The translations under genes and the position numbers were made by a program. A stretch of DNA of 64,000 nt from Afipia sp049747295 (GTDB lineage: Bacteria > Pseudomonadota > Alphaproteobacteria > Rhizobiales > Xanthobacteraceae): positions 1,054,001 through 1,118,000 of the forward strand of contig NZ_JBMHJM010000001.1 of the NCBI RefSeq assembly GCF_049747295.1, in the 5' to 3' direction. This document shows, piece after piece, positions 43,521 to 52,481 of this stretch. The stretch's first letter is position 1; every line of letters begins with the position of its first letter. The notes beneath the pieces were generated by a model. That model made no database searches. It was not told the DNA's origin and saw only the letters and a program-made list of their open reading frames with translations.

Positions 43521-43535
43521 TTCCATTATACGGAA
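43521..43535. promoter_or_regulatory. IclR-type operator candidate between xsc and iclR
   Basis: TTCC-N7-GGAA immediately followed by an overlapping GGAATT-N9-AATTCC (43532-43552), just before the IclR start. GGAA/TTCC half-sites are typical of IclR-family operators. The region to the left is T-rich (runs of seven T at about 43494-43518). Confidence 0.55.
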
Positions 43536-43555
43536 TTTATGATAACAATTCCTCC

Positions 43556-44317
43556 ATGAATGATTTACAGGGCGTCCTCAAGCCACTCGCACTGCTCGAA
43601 ACCGTCGCTGGAATGCAGCATCCCGCGACGCTTGCGGAATTGGCGACAGGCATGAGTGTGCCCAAGCCGACCATGCATCGGTGGCTCGCTTCTCTCGAAG
43701 ATGCCGGGCTGCTGCAGCGAACCCTTGATGGCCGCCGATACGAACTTGCACCACGCGCATCTCAGCTTGCGTTTGCGATTCTCGCGAATAAACCAAATGG
43801 CGCAGTCAGACACGAAATATTGCGCAACGTCGTTCGGGACGTCGGCGAAGCATGCAATCTCACCATCCTCGACGGCACACATGTCACATATGTGGACAGG
43901 GTGGAATCGACGTGGCCGTTGCGGATCACATTCCAGCAAGGCTCGAAAGTGCCGGCCTATTGTTCGGCAAGCGGCAAACTTTTTCTCGCGATGATGCCGC
44001 CGGCCAAACGCGATCCGCTGCTTCGCCAGATCGTCTTGGAACGTCTGACTGAGAATACATTGACTGAGTCATCCGCTCTGATGAGCGAGCTGAACGAAAT
44101 TCGCCGCGACGGATTTGCTCTCGATCGAGAGGAGTTCATGTCGGGCCTCGTCTGTCTGGCAGTGCCGATTTATCAAAAGAAGGGCAAGGCGCGCTCATGC
44201 GTTGCCGCGCTTGCCATTCAAGCCCCCGTCACGCGTCTGCCGCTCGCACAGATTCAAACCAAGCTGCCCATTCTTCAGAAAGCCGCCGAGACACTAGCCG
44301 AAACATTGATCGAGTAG
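43556..44317 (+). CDS. IclR-family regulator of xsc/pta
   Basis: The 253-residue protein begins MNDLQGVLKPLALLETVAGMQHPATLAELATGMSVPKPTMHRWLASL, an IclR wHTH. The effector domain follows (ACNLTILDGTHVTYVDRVES, KVPAYCSASGKLFLAM, IRRDGFALDREEFMSGLVCLAVPIY). The frame is open far upstream into xsc, but ATG 43556 fits the family start. No clear ribosome site precedes it, so leaderless or weak translation is likely. It is divergent from xsc and 16 bp before pta, which points to control of both by a sulfonate-pathway intermediate. Confidence 0.86.
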   Translation: MNDLQGVLKPLALLETVAGMQHPATLAELATGMSVPKPTMHRWLASLEDAGLLQRTLDGRRYELAPRASQLAFAILANKPNGAVRHEILRNVVRDVGEACNLTILDGTHVTYVDRVESTWPLRITFQQGSKVPAYCSASGKLFLAMMPPAKRDPLLRQIVLERLTENTLTESSALMSELNEIRRDGFALDREEFMSGLVCLAVPIYQKKGKARSCVAALAIQAPVTRLPLAQIQTKLPILQKAAETLAETLIE

Positions 44318-44333
44318 CCGGGAAAAAACAACC

Positions 44334-45269
44334 ATGCGCCAGAGTGAAAAGACTTACGACAGGCTCGATGCCTTGGAGGCCGCAGCACGCGGCAAAGGGC
44401 GCCTCTCGGTCGCGGTTGCTTATCCATGCTCGACGGATTCATTGGCAGCGGCGCTGTCTGCTCGCGACGATGGCGTCATCGACCCTGTTTTGGTCGGCCC
44501 CCGCCAGAGAATCGAAGCGTGTGCAAACACCTTGAAAGTCAGCCTTGAAGGACTGCGTATTGTCGAGGCTGCGGACGACCCGGTGATGTCATCACGCGCA
44601 GCGGTCGCGTTGATCGGCGCCGGTGAAGCTCGCGCGCTGATGAAAGGATCACAGCATACCGATGAGTTGCTGGGCGCGGTCGTCTCCCGCGACGCCAACT
44701 TGAGGACCTCACGGCGCATGAGCCACGTCTTCTGGTTTGACCTCCCGGCCTACCACAAGCCGCTGATGGTGACGGACGCCGTCGTCAACATCGCGCCCAG
44801 CTTAAAGGAAAAGGTGGACATTCTCGCCAATGCCATCGGACTGGCGCATGCCCTCGGATTGAGCTCGCCCAAATTTGCGTTGTTGTCGGCGATTGAGACG
44901 GTCAACCCCGATCACGTCTCCAGCCTGGATGCTGCAGCCCTCTCGCGAATGGCTGATCGCGGCCAGTTCAGCGGTGCCGTCATCGACGGACCTTTGGCAT
45001 TTGACAACGCGATCTCCGCTGCGTCCGCGGCAACCAAAGGAATCTCCTCGTCTGTCGCCGGAGATCCGGACCTGTTGATGGTGCCGAATCTCGATGTCGG
45101 CAATGTTCTCTACAAGTCGTTCATCTACATGGGCGGCGGCGAATGCGCGGGGCTCGTGTTGGGCGCGCGGGTCCCGATTATCCTCACCAGCCGATCGGAC
45201 TCACGGCGCGCCCGCGTGGCTTCATGCGCGTTGGCTCAACTGAGCCTCAACGACAGCTCCGTCCATTGA
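44334..45269 (+). CDS. pta: Phosphate acetyltransferase (PTA/PTB domain)
   Basis: Converts acetyl phosphate made by Xsc to acetyl-CoA. The 311-residue protein consists of the PTA/PTB domain alone: LVGPRQRIEACANTL, MKGSQHTDELLGAVVSRDANLRTSRRMSHVFWFDLP, FALLSAIETVNPDHVSS, FSGAVIDGPLAFDNAIS, AGDPDLLMVPNLDVGNVLYK and a C-terminal GARVPIILTSRSDS. Phosphate butyryltransferases share this architecture, but a pta next to xsc is the usual arrangement in sulfonate degraders. It starts 16 bp after the IclR gene with a GGGA site. Confidence 0.9.
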   Translation: MRQSEKTYDRLDALEAAARGKGRLSVAVAYPCSTDSLAAALSARDDGVIDPVLVGPRQRIEACANTLKVSLEGLRIVEAADDPVMSSRAAVALIGAGEARALMKGSQHTDELLGAVVSRDANLRTSRRMSHVFWFDLPAYHKPLMVTDAVVNIAPSLKEKVDILANAIGLAHALGLSSPKFALLSAIETVNPDHVSSLDAAALSRMADRGQFSGAVIDGPLAFDNAISAASAATKGISSSVAGDPDLLMVPNLDVGNVLYKSFIYMGGGECAGLVLGARVPIILTSRSDSRRARVASCALAQLSLNDSSVH

Positions 45270-45617
45270 TTCCGAGAAAGAGGTCCGACGCACCAATTGA
45301 TGCGGCTTCTCGCAGTGTGCCTCAACAAAATGGGGGAAATTGCAGCCAGATGTGGATCGCGGGCTGACGATTGAGAAATCGCGCAGATCTGGATGGCGCG
45401 CTACATCTTGCCATCAAGCTTTTAGCTTTGGATAAACTCTCCTGCACGCTCCTATGAAGCGCCGCAGACCTATTCCCTAAAAGCCTTCGGAAATTCACCA
45501 AGCGAGACTGCATCATACGCCCCAATCGAGAAGGCTTCTCTCTTGTGGAATCGAGTTGGTTCGCCGAACAACGCGCTTAGGGCCCGGCTCGTACCAGGCC
45601 CTAAGCACCGCAAGAGG
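45270..45617. other. Intergenic region between convergent pta and cyclase genes
   Basis: These 348 bp show no convincing gene; the only clear structure is the hairpin at 45575-45606. Confidence 0.6.
45575..45606. terminator. Hairpin after the cyclase-family gene
   Basis: A perfect 10-bp stem (GCTTAGGGCC with GGCCCTAAGC) and a 12-nt loop, 12 bp beyond the cyclase stop on the minus strand. No T tract, so a weak or Rho-aided terminator. Confidence 0.55.
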
Positions 45618-46574
45618 TTATTTGATTGCAAGTGGATTGATTGGCGAGCCTGTTCCTCCGGTGATCACGAGCGGAGGACCTGCAAACATAAACTCGTAGA
45701 CCTTGTCAGCCGCGCAATCCTCGGCGAGCTCCTTCACATAGAAGATCTCACCCATGGTCAGCCCCATCGCGGGAATGACGACCCAATGCCAAGGCTGAGC
45801 AACTTCCGGTCCTTCGTTCGGTCGCACCTCCACGCCCCAGGTGTCCGAGCAGATCGCGGCGATTTTCTTGTCGTGGCTCCAATAGCAATTTTCGAACTTG
45901 ACGCCGGGCGCATCTCCGCCCGCATAACCACCCCACGCCTTGTTCTTGATGCAGCGCTCCATGTGACCCGTGCGGATGATGACGAAGTCGCCTTCCTGGA
46001 TCGTCACGCCCTGCTTCTTTGCAACGGCGTCAAGTTCATCGTTGGAGATGGCATAACCGTCATCGAGCGAATCCACGCCCTTGAAGCGCGCAACGTCAAG
46101 TAGGACGCCGCGCCCGACCATGCGATCGCGGGTGTGTTCGATTCCCAACCGATGGACGCCACGGCTATCGACGTTCTTTGCATCGTGGCCGTTGTACATC
46201 TTGTCGATATAGAAAACGTGCCCAAGCGAATCCCAATGCGTGGCAGCCTGGACCGGCATGTTGATGGCATCATCGGCGTAGCGCATCCGGTTGATCTCAT
46301 CCTGCCGACCCGCGATCGCGTCCGTACCGGTTGCAAGCATCGTGTGAATGGGATTCCAGCGACCGCCAAACAACCCGCTCTGCGGGCCATTTGAATCGAG
46401 CGGGATTCCCATCCCGAAGACTTTTCCCTTCTTGACGAGCTTCGCCGCGCGCGCCACGTGATCCGGCGTGACGAAATTCAATGTCCCGATCTGGTCCTCT
46501 TTACCCCAGCGGCCCCAGTTCGAAAGCTTCTCGCTCGCCTCGGCAATAGCTGCCTTGCCTACCTTGATGTCCAT
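45618..46574 (-). CDS. Cyclase-family metal-dependent hydrolase (kynurenine formamidase-like)
   Basis: A 318-residue protein of the cyclase/KynB fold. The metal-binding stretch VQAATHWDSLGHVFY corresponds to the family HxGTHxDxPxH motif, with partial changes (THWDSLGH). Other blocks are RGVLLDVARFKG, EGDFVIIRTGHMER and AICSDTWGVEVRPNEG. Known relatives hydrolyse formyl-amides or lactones. It is the last gene in the run after the second Liv-type transporter, 44 bp after LivF, so it probably acts on the imported compound. Confidence 0.83.
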   Translation of the reverse strand: MDIKVGKAAIAEASEKLSNWGRWGKEDQIGTLNFVTPDHVARAAKLVKKGKVFGMGIPLDSNGPQSGLFGGRWNPIHTMLATGTDAIAGRQDEINRMRYADDAINMPVQAATHWDSLGHVFYIDKMYNGHDAKNVDSRGVHRLGIEHTRDRMVGRGVLLDVARFKGVDSLDDGYAISNDELDAVAKKQGVTIQEGDFVIIRTGHMERCIKNKAWGGYAGGDAPGVKFENCYWSHDKKIAAICSDTWGVEVRPNEGPEVAQPWHWVVIPAMGLTMGEIFYVKELAEDCAADKVYEFMFAGPPLVITGGTGSPINPLAIK

Positions 46575-46618
46575 TCCTTCGTCTCCATTCTTCTTGATCG
46601 AGCTGGATTAAGCGGAGT

Positions 46619-47353
46619 TCAGTCGCCCCCGAGATAAAGGCGGCGAACCACGTCGCTGCTTCTCAGATCGGCAACACTGTCAGCGGCAAGCGCGACCTGC
46701 CCGTGCACAAGCACGTAACCCCGGTTCGCTATTCTGGTCGCTTGTTCGAAATTCTGTTCCGCCATCAGAACGGTCAGGCCAAGCGCGGATGAAAGCTCGG
46801 CGATCTTGTCAATCATGCGTGCAACGAGGATCGGGGCGAGGCCAACCGAGGGCTCGTCGATCAGAAGAATACGCGGGCTGGCCATGAGCGCGCGACCCAG
46901 CGCAAGCATCTGCTGCTCGCCACCGCTCATCGAACCTGCCATCTGGCTGCGGCGCTCTTTCAAGCGCGGGAATGCTTCGAAGCAAAACTCGATGTTCTTC
47001 GCGATCTGGGCGCGCGCGGTTCTCCGATAAGCCCCCAGCGTCAGGTTTTCTTCAACCGTCAGCTTCGGAAAAAGCCGCCGGCCTTCCGGCACCAGCGAAA
47101 TCCCGATATCGACGATGTCCTCCGTCGACATACCAACAAGATTGTGCCGCTGCCCGTCGATTTCCGCGATGATCGTCCCCCGAGTCGGAACGATCTGACC
47201 CGTGACACACCGCATTAACGTCGTCTTGCCGTTGCCATTCGTTCCCAGCAGAGCGACAGTTTCTCCATCGCCGGCCCGAAGGCTGACATTCGACAGCACG
47301 GTGACAGCGCCATAGCCGGCATCGACACCTTCAATGGTCAGACTATTGCCCAA
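46619..47353 (-). CDS. livF: Branched-chain-type ABC transporter ATPase LivF (second system)
   Basis: A 244-residue ATPase with Walker A GTNGNGKTTLM, signature MSGGEQQMLALGRALM, Walker B ILLIDEPSVGLAP and the LivF block VPEGRRLFPKLTVEENL. Its start overlaps the livG stop by 11 bp. Asn replaces the usual Ala in the P-loop (GNGK), as in other LivF-like proteins of this type. Confidence 0.92.
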   Translation of the reverse strand: MGNSLTIEGVDAGYGAVTVLSNVSLRAGDGETVALLGTNGNGKTTLMRCVTGQIVPTRGTIIAEIDGQRHNLVGMSTEDIVDIGISLVPEGRRLFPKLTVEENLTLGAYRRTARAQIAKNIEFCFEAFPRLKERRSQMAGSMSGGEQQMLALGRALMASPRILLIDEPSVGLAPILVARMIDKIAELSSALGLTVLMAEQNFEQATRIANRGYVLVHGQVALAADSVADLRSSDVVRRLYLGGD

Positions 47354-48065
47354 GATAGGCCCTCACCACTTCTGGATGATCCAAGACTTCGCGCGGATCG
47401 CCGTCAGCAATCTTCGCGCCGGCGACGAAGACGACGACGCGCTGGGAGAAGCGGATAACTGCGCGCATGATGTGTTCGATCAGAATGATAGCGATGCCGC
47501 TGTTGTTGAGCTGTATGAGCAGATCGAGAATCTCATCAACTTCGGAATCCGACAGTCCGGCCATGGCTTCATCGGCGATGAGAACGCGAGGCTGCGCTGC
47601 AAGGGCCCGCCCAAGTTCTAATTTTCGCAAATCCACCTGGCTCAGACTTTTTGGACTGGCATCTGCTCTCGACAGAAGTCCCACTTGTTCAAGAACGTGG
47701 TTCGCTTTCGCGTTTAACTCGTCCTGATCAGACACTCCGGAGATAAACGAAAGCGGAACGCCGATGTTTTGCCGGACCGTCAACCCGCGGAACGGGCGAG
47801 GGATTTGAAAGCTCCGCGCGAGACCAGCACGCGCGCGCCTCCATGCGGGCATCGTGGTGATGTCAGAATCCGCAAATACGACTTTTCCTTCATGCGGCAG
47901 GGCCCCCGTCAGGCAATTGACGAACGTGCTCTTCCCAGAGCCATTCGGTCCGATCAAACCGACGCGCTCACGATCTCCCAGGTCGAAATCAATTCCATTC
48001 AAGGCCGTAAAGCCACCGAAACGCTTGATAACCCCGCGGGATGAAAGGATGGCAGATCCGATCAT
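47343..48065 (-). CDS. livG: Branched-chain-type ABC transporter ATPase LivG (second system)
   Basis: A 240-residue ATPase with Walker A GPNGSGKSTFVN, Q-loop LARSFQIPRPFRGLTVRQNI, signature LSQVDLRKLELGRAL (atypical; LSQ replaces LSGG), Walker B VLIADEAMAGLS and H-loop IEHIM. The start overlaps livM by 4 bp. Confidence 0.91.
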   Translation of the reverse strand: MIGSAILSSRGVIKRFGGFTALNGIDFDLGDRERVGLIGPNGSGKSTFVNCLTGALPHEGKVVFADSDITTMPAWRRARAGLARSFQIPRPFRGLTVRQNIGVPLSFISGVSDQDELNAKANHVLEQVGLLSRADASPKSLSQVDLRKLELGRALAAQPRVLIADEAMAGLSDSEVDEILDLLIQLNNSGIAIILIEHIMRAVIRFSQRVVVFVAGAKIADGDPREVLDHPEVVRAYLGQ

Positions 48066-49054
48066 TTGCGCTTCTCCCGCATGTCCTTGATGAAACCGAT
48101 GATTCCATTGGGTGCGACAGCGATGAAGATGACGAGCAACACACCGACGATGAGCAGATTAAGGGCCGACGAGATCGTCACAGTGGCAACCTGCTGCAGC
48201 GTTCCCAGCAGCAGAGCACCTATCACCGGGCCCAGCCATGTCGCCGTGCCTCCGATGAGCGGCATCGCGATAGCGTTAACGGCAATGGTCAAGCTGAACG
48301 CCGAACTCGGATCGACGTATGTGACGAAGTACGGGAACGGCGCACCAATCGCTCCGAGCAAGGCGCCGCTGACGGTGGTCGCGAACAGCTTCATCCGGAG
48401 CGACGGCACGCCGGCGCACTCCGCCGCCATTTCATCATCCTTGAGCGCCGCCAGGCCGTTACCAATCCACGAATTCTCGATGAAGCGCGCGATCAGGACT
48501 GATCCCATGGCCAGGATAAGCATCACCACGAACAAATAACGCGCGTAGGTCCCGAAGAATGGAATCGTCTCGGAATGAAGAATGTAGACGCCGCGAGACC
48601 CACCTACGAACGACCAGTTCACGACAAGTGTATTGAGAACAACAGACATCGCGAGCGTTGCGATCGAGAAGAAGACGCCCCTGAGACGAAGGGTTAGATA
48701 ACCCATACCCAATCCGAGCAGGCCCGCGACCACCGCCGCCAGTGGAATGGTAAAGACCAGCGGCCATTGCAGAGTTTTGTAGATGAAAACGCTGGTGTAG
48801 ACGCCGACCGCGAAGAAGCCTGCGACACCGAAATTTACATAACCTGCATAACCGCCAAGGATGTTCCACGCCGTGGCCAGCGCCACGAACTGTAAAACGG
48901 TATAAGCGGCCAGAAAGGCGTAATCCGTTTTCGCAAGGTCAAGCAGCAAGACTGATGCGATGCCGATGATCGCGCAGATCACGATGGGCCACAGCCAGCG
49001 CATCGACCTCGCAGACGTTCGCCCTTCCGGCAATTGTGTTACGGCCTCTTTCAT
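48062..49054 (-). CDS. livM: Branched-chain-type ABC transporter permease LivM (second system)
   Basis: A 330-residue permease with about 8-9 TM helices: VLQFVALATAWNILGGYAGYVNFGVAGFFAVGVY split over residues 60-95, YLTLRLRGVFFSIATLAMSVVL, and MPLIGGTATWLGPVIGALLLG. Start ATG 49054 overlaps the livH stop by 4 bp; a longer frame from 49126 inside livH is rejected. Confidence 0.92.
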   Translation of the reverse strand: MKEAVTQLPEGRTSARSMRWLWPIVICAIIGIASVLLLDLAKTDYAFLAAYTVLQFVALATAWNILGGYAGYVNFGVAGFFAVGVYTSVFIYKTLQWPLVFTIPLAAVVAGLLGLGMGYLTLRLRGVFFSIATLAMSVVLNTLVVNWSFVGGSRGVYILHSETIPFFGTYARYLFVVMLILAMGSVLIARFIENSWIGNGLAALKDDEMAAECAGVPSLRMKLFATTVSGALLGAIGAPFPYFVTYVDPSSAFSLTIAVNAIAMPLIGGTATWLGPVIGALLLGTLQQVATVTISSALNLLIVGVLLVIFIAVAPNGIIGFIKDMREKRK

Positions 49055-49926
49055 CGCCCAAATATCCCTGCGGGTTTCACAGCGAGAGCCACGAGCAGCA
49101 AGCCGAAGGCAACCGCCGGAGCCCATGACGGACCAAAGAACGTGGTCGTAAGGCTTTCCGTGATTCCAAGGATCATCGATGCCACGATGGTGCCGGGCAA
49201 ACTGGTCATGCCTCCGAGCACCGCGATGGCGAACACCCGGCCGATGAAATCCCGCCCCAATGACGGTTCAATCGGTTGAATGATAATGAGCAACGCTCCG
49301 GCAACGATCGCTGTCGCGATCGACAATCCGAAGGCAACTTCCTTGACCTTCACAGGATTGCCGCCGACGAGGCGAAGAGCCAGAGGATCCTGTGACACCG
49401 CCAGGATCGCCTTTCCGATAAAGGTCTTTGACAGAAACACCATAATTCCGCCGATGACGGCTAGCCCGACGATGAGCGGAACGAGCAGCCGCCACGGAAT
49501 CGCGATGAAGCCGATCGATATGGTCGGACCGATGTAGGCGGCCTCGACGAAACGATAATCGACACCGAAGGTCAGGATTAGTCCGACCTCGATAATGAAG
49601 AGAATGCCGAAGAAGAACGCCAGTCCCTGCAGCGACTCTTCACCGCGTTTCTCAAAAGCAAGATAGTAAAACCGGTAGAGAAGCCGTCCGATCGCATATG
49701 CCGGAACAGCCGCAATGAGGCAGGCCAGAACCGGATCAATACCCAGATGCGTGTTGAAGTAGTAGGCGATGAAGCCTCCGGCCATAATGAAGGCCGGATG
49801 CGCGATATTGACAATATCCAGCATTCCGAATGCGATCGTGATGCCGACGGCAACGGCGCAATAGAACCCGCCGAGGAGGATGCCGGAGACGATTGCATTT
49901 GAGAACAGGTCTAGACTGAAAATCAT
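49051..49926 (-). CDS. livH: Branched-chain-type ABC transporter permease LivH (second system)
   Basis: A 291-residue permease beginning MIFSLDLFSNAIVSGILLGGFYCAVAVGITIAFGMLDIVNIAHPAFIMAGG, the LivH opening with the NxAHP variant, and ending with LGGMTSLPGTIVASMILGITESLTTTFFG. ATG 49926 is 28 bp after the binding-protein gene stop. Confidence 0.92.
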   Translation of the reverse strand: MIFSLDLFSNAIVSGILLGGFYCAVAVGITIAFGMLDIVNIAHPAFIMAGGFIAYYFNTHLGIDPVLACLIAAVPAYAIGRLLYRFYYLAFEKRGEESLQGLAFFFGILFIIEVGLILTFGVDYRFVEAAYIGPTISIGFIAIPWRLLVPLIVGLAVIGGIMVFLSKTFIGKAILAVSQDPLALRLVGGNPVKVKEVAFGLSIATAIVAGALLIIIQPIEPSLGRDFIGRVFAIAVLGGMTSLPGTIVASMILGITESLTTTFFGPSWAPAVAFGLLLVALAVKPAGIFGR

Positions 49927-49954
49927 GCTCGCCTCCGGTTCGCGTCCACCCCCT

Positions 49955-51211
49955 TCAGTGTTTGATGGGCTCGAACGGGGTGACCAGGTCGCCCGATTTG
50001 AACGCAACCGGGTCAAGAATGACCTGTTTGCCAGCCTGCTTGAATTGCTCGACGTCATTACCGACGATACCGCGATACTGGATCAACAAAACGCGGGGCT
50101 CGGCCCATTCGCCACGGTCACCGAACTTGATGTCACCAACGATGGTAGAAAACTTCGTGGCGCGCATGTAGTCAGCGAGCTTCTTGTCGTCGAGCGATTT
50201 GACGGCGTTGATCGACGATTCGAGAATTTGCATCTCGGCATATGCAAATGGCGGGATGTAAATACCGAGCGGATCGACGCCGGCCTGAACCGCGCGCTCG
50301 CGGTACTTGGCGAGGAAGGGAGCCACACCGGGGAAATTCATCGTCGGCTCTGGCACGTAAAGATCGTAGGCGACAATGTTGTTCAGCATCGGGCCTAGCT
50401 GCTGCTTCAAGGCAGCGAACTGAAGCCCGATCATTCCTCCGCCGACCATTCGGGCATTCAAGCCAACTTCGTGGATTGCGCGGATCATGCCGGCTGAATC
50501 TGGCGGGTAAGAACCGATAAACAGCAGATCCGGGTTGGTTGCCTTGATGGCGCGAACAATCGAGCCGAAATCCTGCGTGTTTGGCGGGTAGCTCCTGTCG
50601 TAAACAATCTTGATCCCGGCCTTTTTCGCGTTTGCGCGAGCGCCCTCAACCGCAAGGACTCCGAATTCGGCGTCAGCTCCGACCAGGGCAACCGTCTGCG
50701 GCTTGGGCGAAAGTTTTGAAGCCAGTTCGAAATAGGCCCGCGAGAACTCATACTTCGCCTGCGGTCCGTTTGGCTGCATCTGAAAGTAACGATCGTAACG
50801 AAACTGATCATTCGCGGCCAAAGCAAACAGCGAGAGAAATACCTTCCCTTTCTGCATCACGACCGGCATCGCAGCAGCGGTCGGCACTGTCCCGTAGCCG
50901 GACATCACAATGTCGACTTTGTCGATGTCGATCAGCTTTGAGTAGATGCCCGGCGCGGTGGCAGGATTGGATTGATCGTCATAGTGGATCAACTCGACCT
51001 TGCGGCCCAATATTCCACCCCGCGCGTTAACTTCTTCAGCCCATATTTGATAGGACAGCAGCGCGGCCTTGCCTCCTCCAGCCAGCCCGCCAGTCAAGGC
51101 CATGCCGAAGCCGATCTTGATCGGCCCTGTCTGACCATATGCAGAAGACGCCATCACCGCCAGCGCACCACCGGCAAGCGAAAACGTGTCGCGACGCGTA
51201 AGTTTCGTCAT
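49955..51211 (-). CDS. ABC transporter substrate-binding protein (LivK-like, Tat-exported)
   Basis: A 418-residue type 1 periplasmic binding protein. The N-terminus MTKLTRRDTFSLAGGALAVMASSAYG is a twin-arginine signal (TRRDTF), cut probably after AYG. Features are IKIGFGMALTGGLAGGGKAALLSYQIWAEEVNARGGILG split over residues 31-70, VELIHYDDQSNPATAPGIYSKLI and TVALVGADAEFGVLAVEGAR. It heads the second Liv operon, 142 bp downstream of the BKACE gene on the same strand. Ligand unknown; a small organic acid or aromatic acid is usual. Confidence 0.9.
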   Translation of the reverse strand: MTKLTRRDTFSLAGGALAVMASSAYGQTGPIKIGFGMALTGGLAGGGKAALLSYQIWAEEVNARGGILGRKVELIHYDDQSNPATAPGIYSKLIDIDKVDIVMSGYGTVPTAAAMPVVMQKGKVFLSLFALAANDQFRYDRYFQMQPNGPQAKYEFSRAYFELASKLSPKPQTVALVGADAEFGVLAVEGARANAKKAGIKIVYDRSYPPNTQDFGSIVRAIKATNPDLLFIGSYPPDSAGMIRAIHEVGLNARMVGGGMIGLQFAALKQQLGPMLNNIVAYDLYVPEPTMNFPGVAPFLAKYRERAVQAGVDPLGIYIPPFAYAEMQILESSINAVKSLDDKKLADYMRATKFSTIVGDIKFGDRGEWAEPRVLLIQYRGIVGNDVEQFKQAGKQVILDPVAFKSGDLVTPFEPIKH

Positions 51212-51309
51212 AGTCTCTCTCCCTGAGAACGGGCTTGTGCCCTTGTTGCCGGGCTTTTCGCCCCGTGCATTTTTAGCTAGACGACGATCGACGCACGCGC
51301 AGCCGCATG

Positions 51310-51340
51310 GCGGGATGAGGGTTCTGTCCGAACATCCCGC
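51310..51340. terminator. Hairpin between BKACE and binding-protein genes
   Basis: Outer arms GCGGGAT and ATCCCGC with inner GTTC/GAAC pairing, 13 bp after the BKACE stop on the minus strand. There is no T tract; it could attenuate or process a shared transcript. Confidence 0.45.
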
Positions 51341-51353
51341 TTGCTACAGCTGC

Positions 51354-52289
51354 TTAGAAATTCACTTGATCAGCCCCCTTCAGCGAAAGAATTTCACGCG
51401 CCTCATCAGCGGTGGCAATCTCAAGCCCCATTCCTTCGATAATTGAGCGAACCAGCCGGACCTGCTGGGCGTTCGACGTTGCAAGCTTGCCTGGACCCGC
51501 CCACAGCGAATCCTCCAATCCGACGCGCACATTGCCGCCCATTGATGCTGCCATTGCAGCAATACGCATCTGGGACGCACCTGCCCCGAGCACCGACCAG
51601 CGGTATTGATCGCCGAACAATCTGTCAGCCGTGCGCTTCATGTGCATCACGTCTTCCTGATGAGTGCCGATACCGCCCAGGATTCCGAAAACCGACTGCA
51701 CGAAGAGAGGCGGCTTGACGAGGCCGCGATCAAGAAAGTGCTTCAGGTTGTAAAGATGCGCGATGTCGTAGCACTCGAATTCAAATCGCGTGTTGTTATT
51801 GTAGCAAGTCTCGAGAATGTACTCGATGTCCTTGAAGGAATTCCGGAAAACCAGATCACGCGTCGATTCCAGAAACTGCGGCTCCCAATCGAATTTGAAT
51901 TCCTTGTATCGATCCAAAAGATGAAACAGGCCGAAGTTGATTGATCCCATATTCAGTGAGGCAACTTCGGGCTTGAAATGCTCGGCAGGCTTGACGCGCT
52001 CTTCGACGCGCATGAACGGGCTGCCGCCCGTCGTAATGTTGATCGCAGCCTTGGTCTGCTGCTTGATGCGGGAGAGAAAACGACCAAAGCCCTCGGGAGT
52101 TTGATCGGGCCTCCCGTTCTCCTGATCACGCGCGTGAAGATGAAGAATGGCGGCACCGGCTTCAGCCGCGCCGAGTGCGTCCGCAATAATCTGATCTGCA
52201 GTAATTGGGATGTGCGGCGACATGGAAGGGGTATGAATCGCCCCCGTAACTGCGCAAGTTATCACTACCTTGCGATTCAGCGCGGCCAT
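51354..52289 (-). CDS. BKACE (3-keto-5-aminohexanoate cleavage enzyme family, DUF849)
   Basis: A 311-residue zinc TIM barrel that cleaves a beta-keto acid with acetyl-CoA to acetoacetate and a CoA ester. Zinc ligands are H50 and H52 in LHLHARD, with the catalytic/metal Glu in VRVGLEDSLW. Other family blocks are VVITCAVTGAIHTPSMSP, GTHQEDVMHMKRTAD and WSVLGAGASQM. GGGGAGG precedes the ATG. It is divergent from the TetR gene and leads into the second Liv operon. The keto-acid substrate is unknown: the family is diverse and includes betaine/carnitine-derived keto acids. Confidence 0.9.
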   Translation of the reverse strand: MAALNRKVVITCAVTGAIHTPSMSPHIPITADQIIADALGAAEAGAAILHLHARDQENGRPDQTPEGFGRFLSRIKQQTKAAINITTGGSPFMRVEERVKPAEHFKPEVASLNMGSINFGLFHLLDRYKEFKFDWEPQFLESTRDLVFRNSFKDIEYILETCYNNNTRFEFECYDIAHLYNLKHFLDRGLVKPPLFVQSVFGILGGIGTHQEDVMHMKRTADRLFGDQYRWSVLGAGASQMRIAAMAASMGGNVRVGLEDSLWAGPGKLATSNAQQVRLVRSIIEGMGLEIATADEAREILSLKGADQVNF

Positions 52290-52481
52290 ATCTACCTCCC
52301 CAATGCTGTTTCTTTGGGCTAACTGACCCCTTGTTAGTAATCATTTGCTCATTAAGATCGAGAGTTGTCAAGCGACCCTTGGATGACTTTATTGAGCTGT
52401 GCGCTTGGCGCGGCGGCTCTCCATATTTAAAAGATGTGCTCGCAACTGCGGCAAAGCTCGGACAGAACATTGAGAATTCGA

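Noticed and set aside
45322..45525. Possible small gene on the minus strand between pta and the cyclase gene
   Set aside because: No ribosome site, no recognisable domain and an unlikely residue mix.
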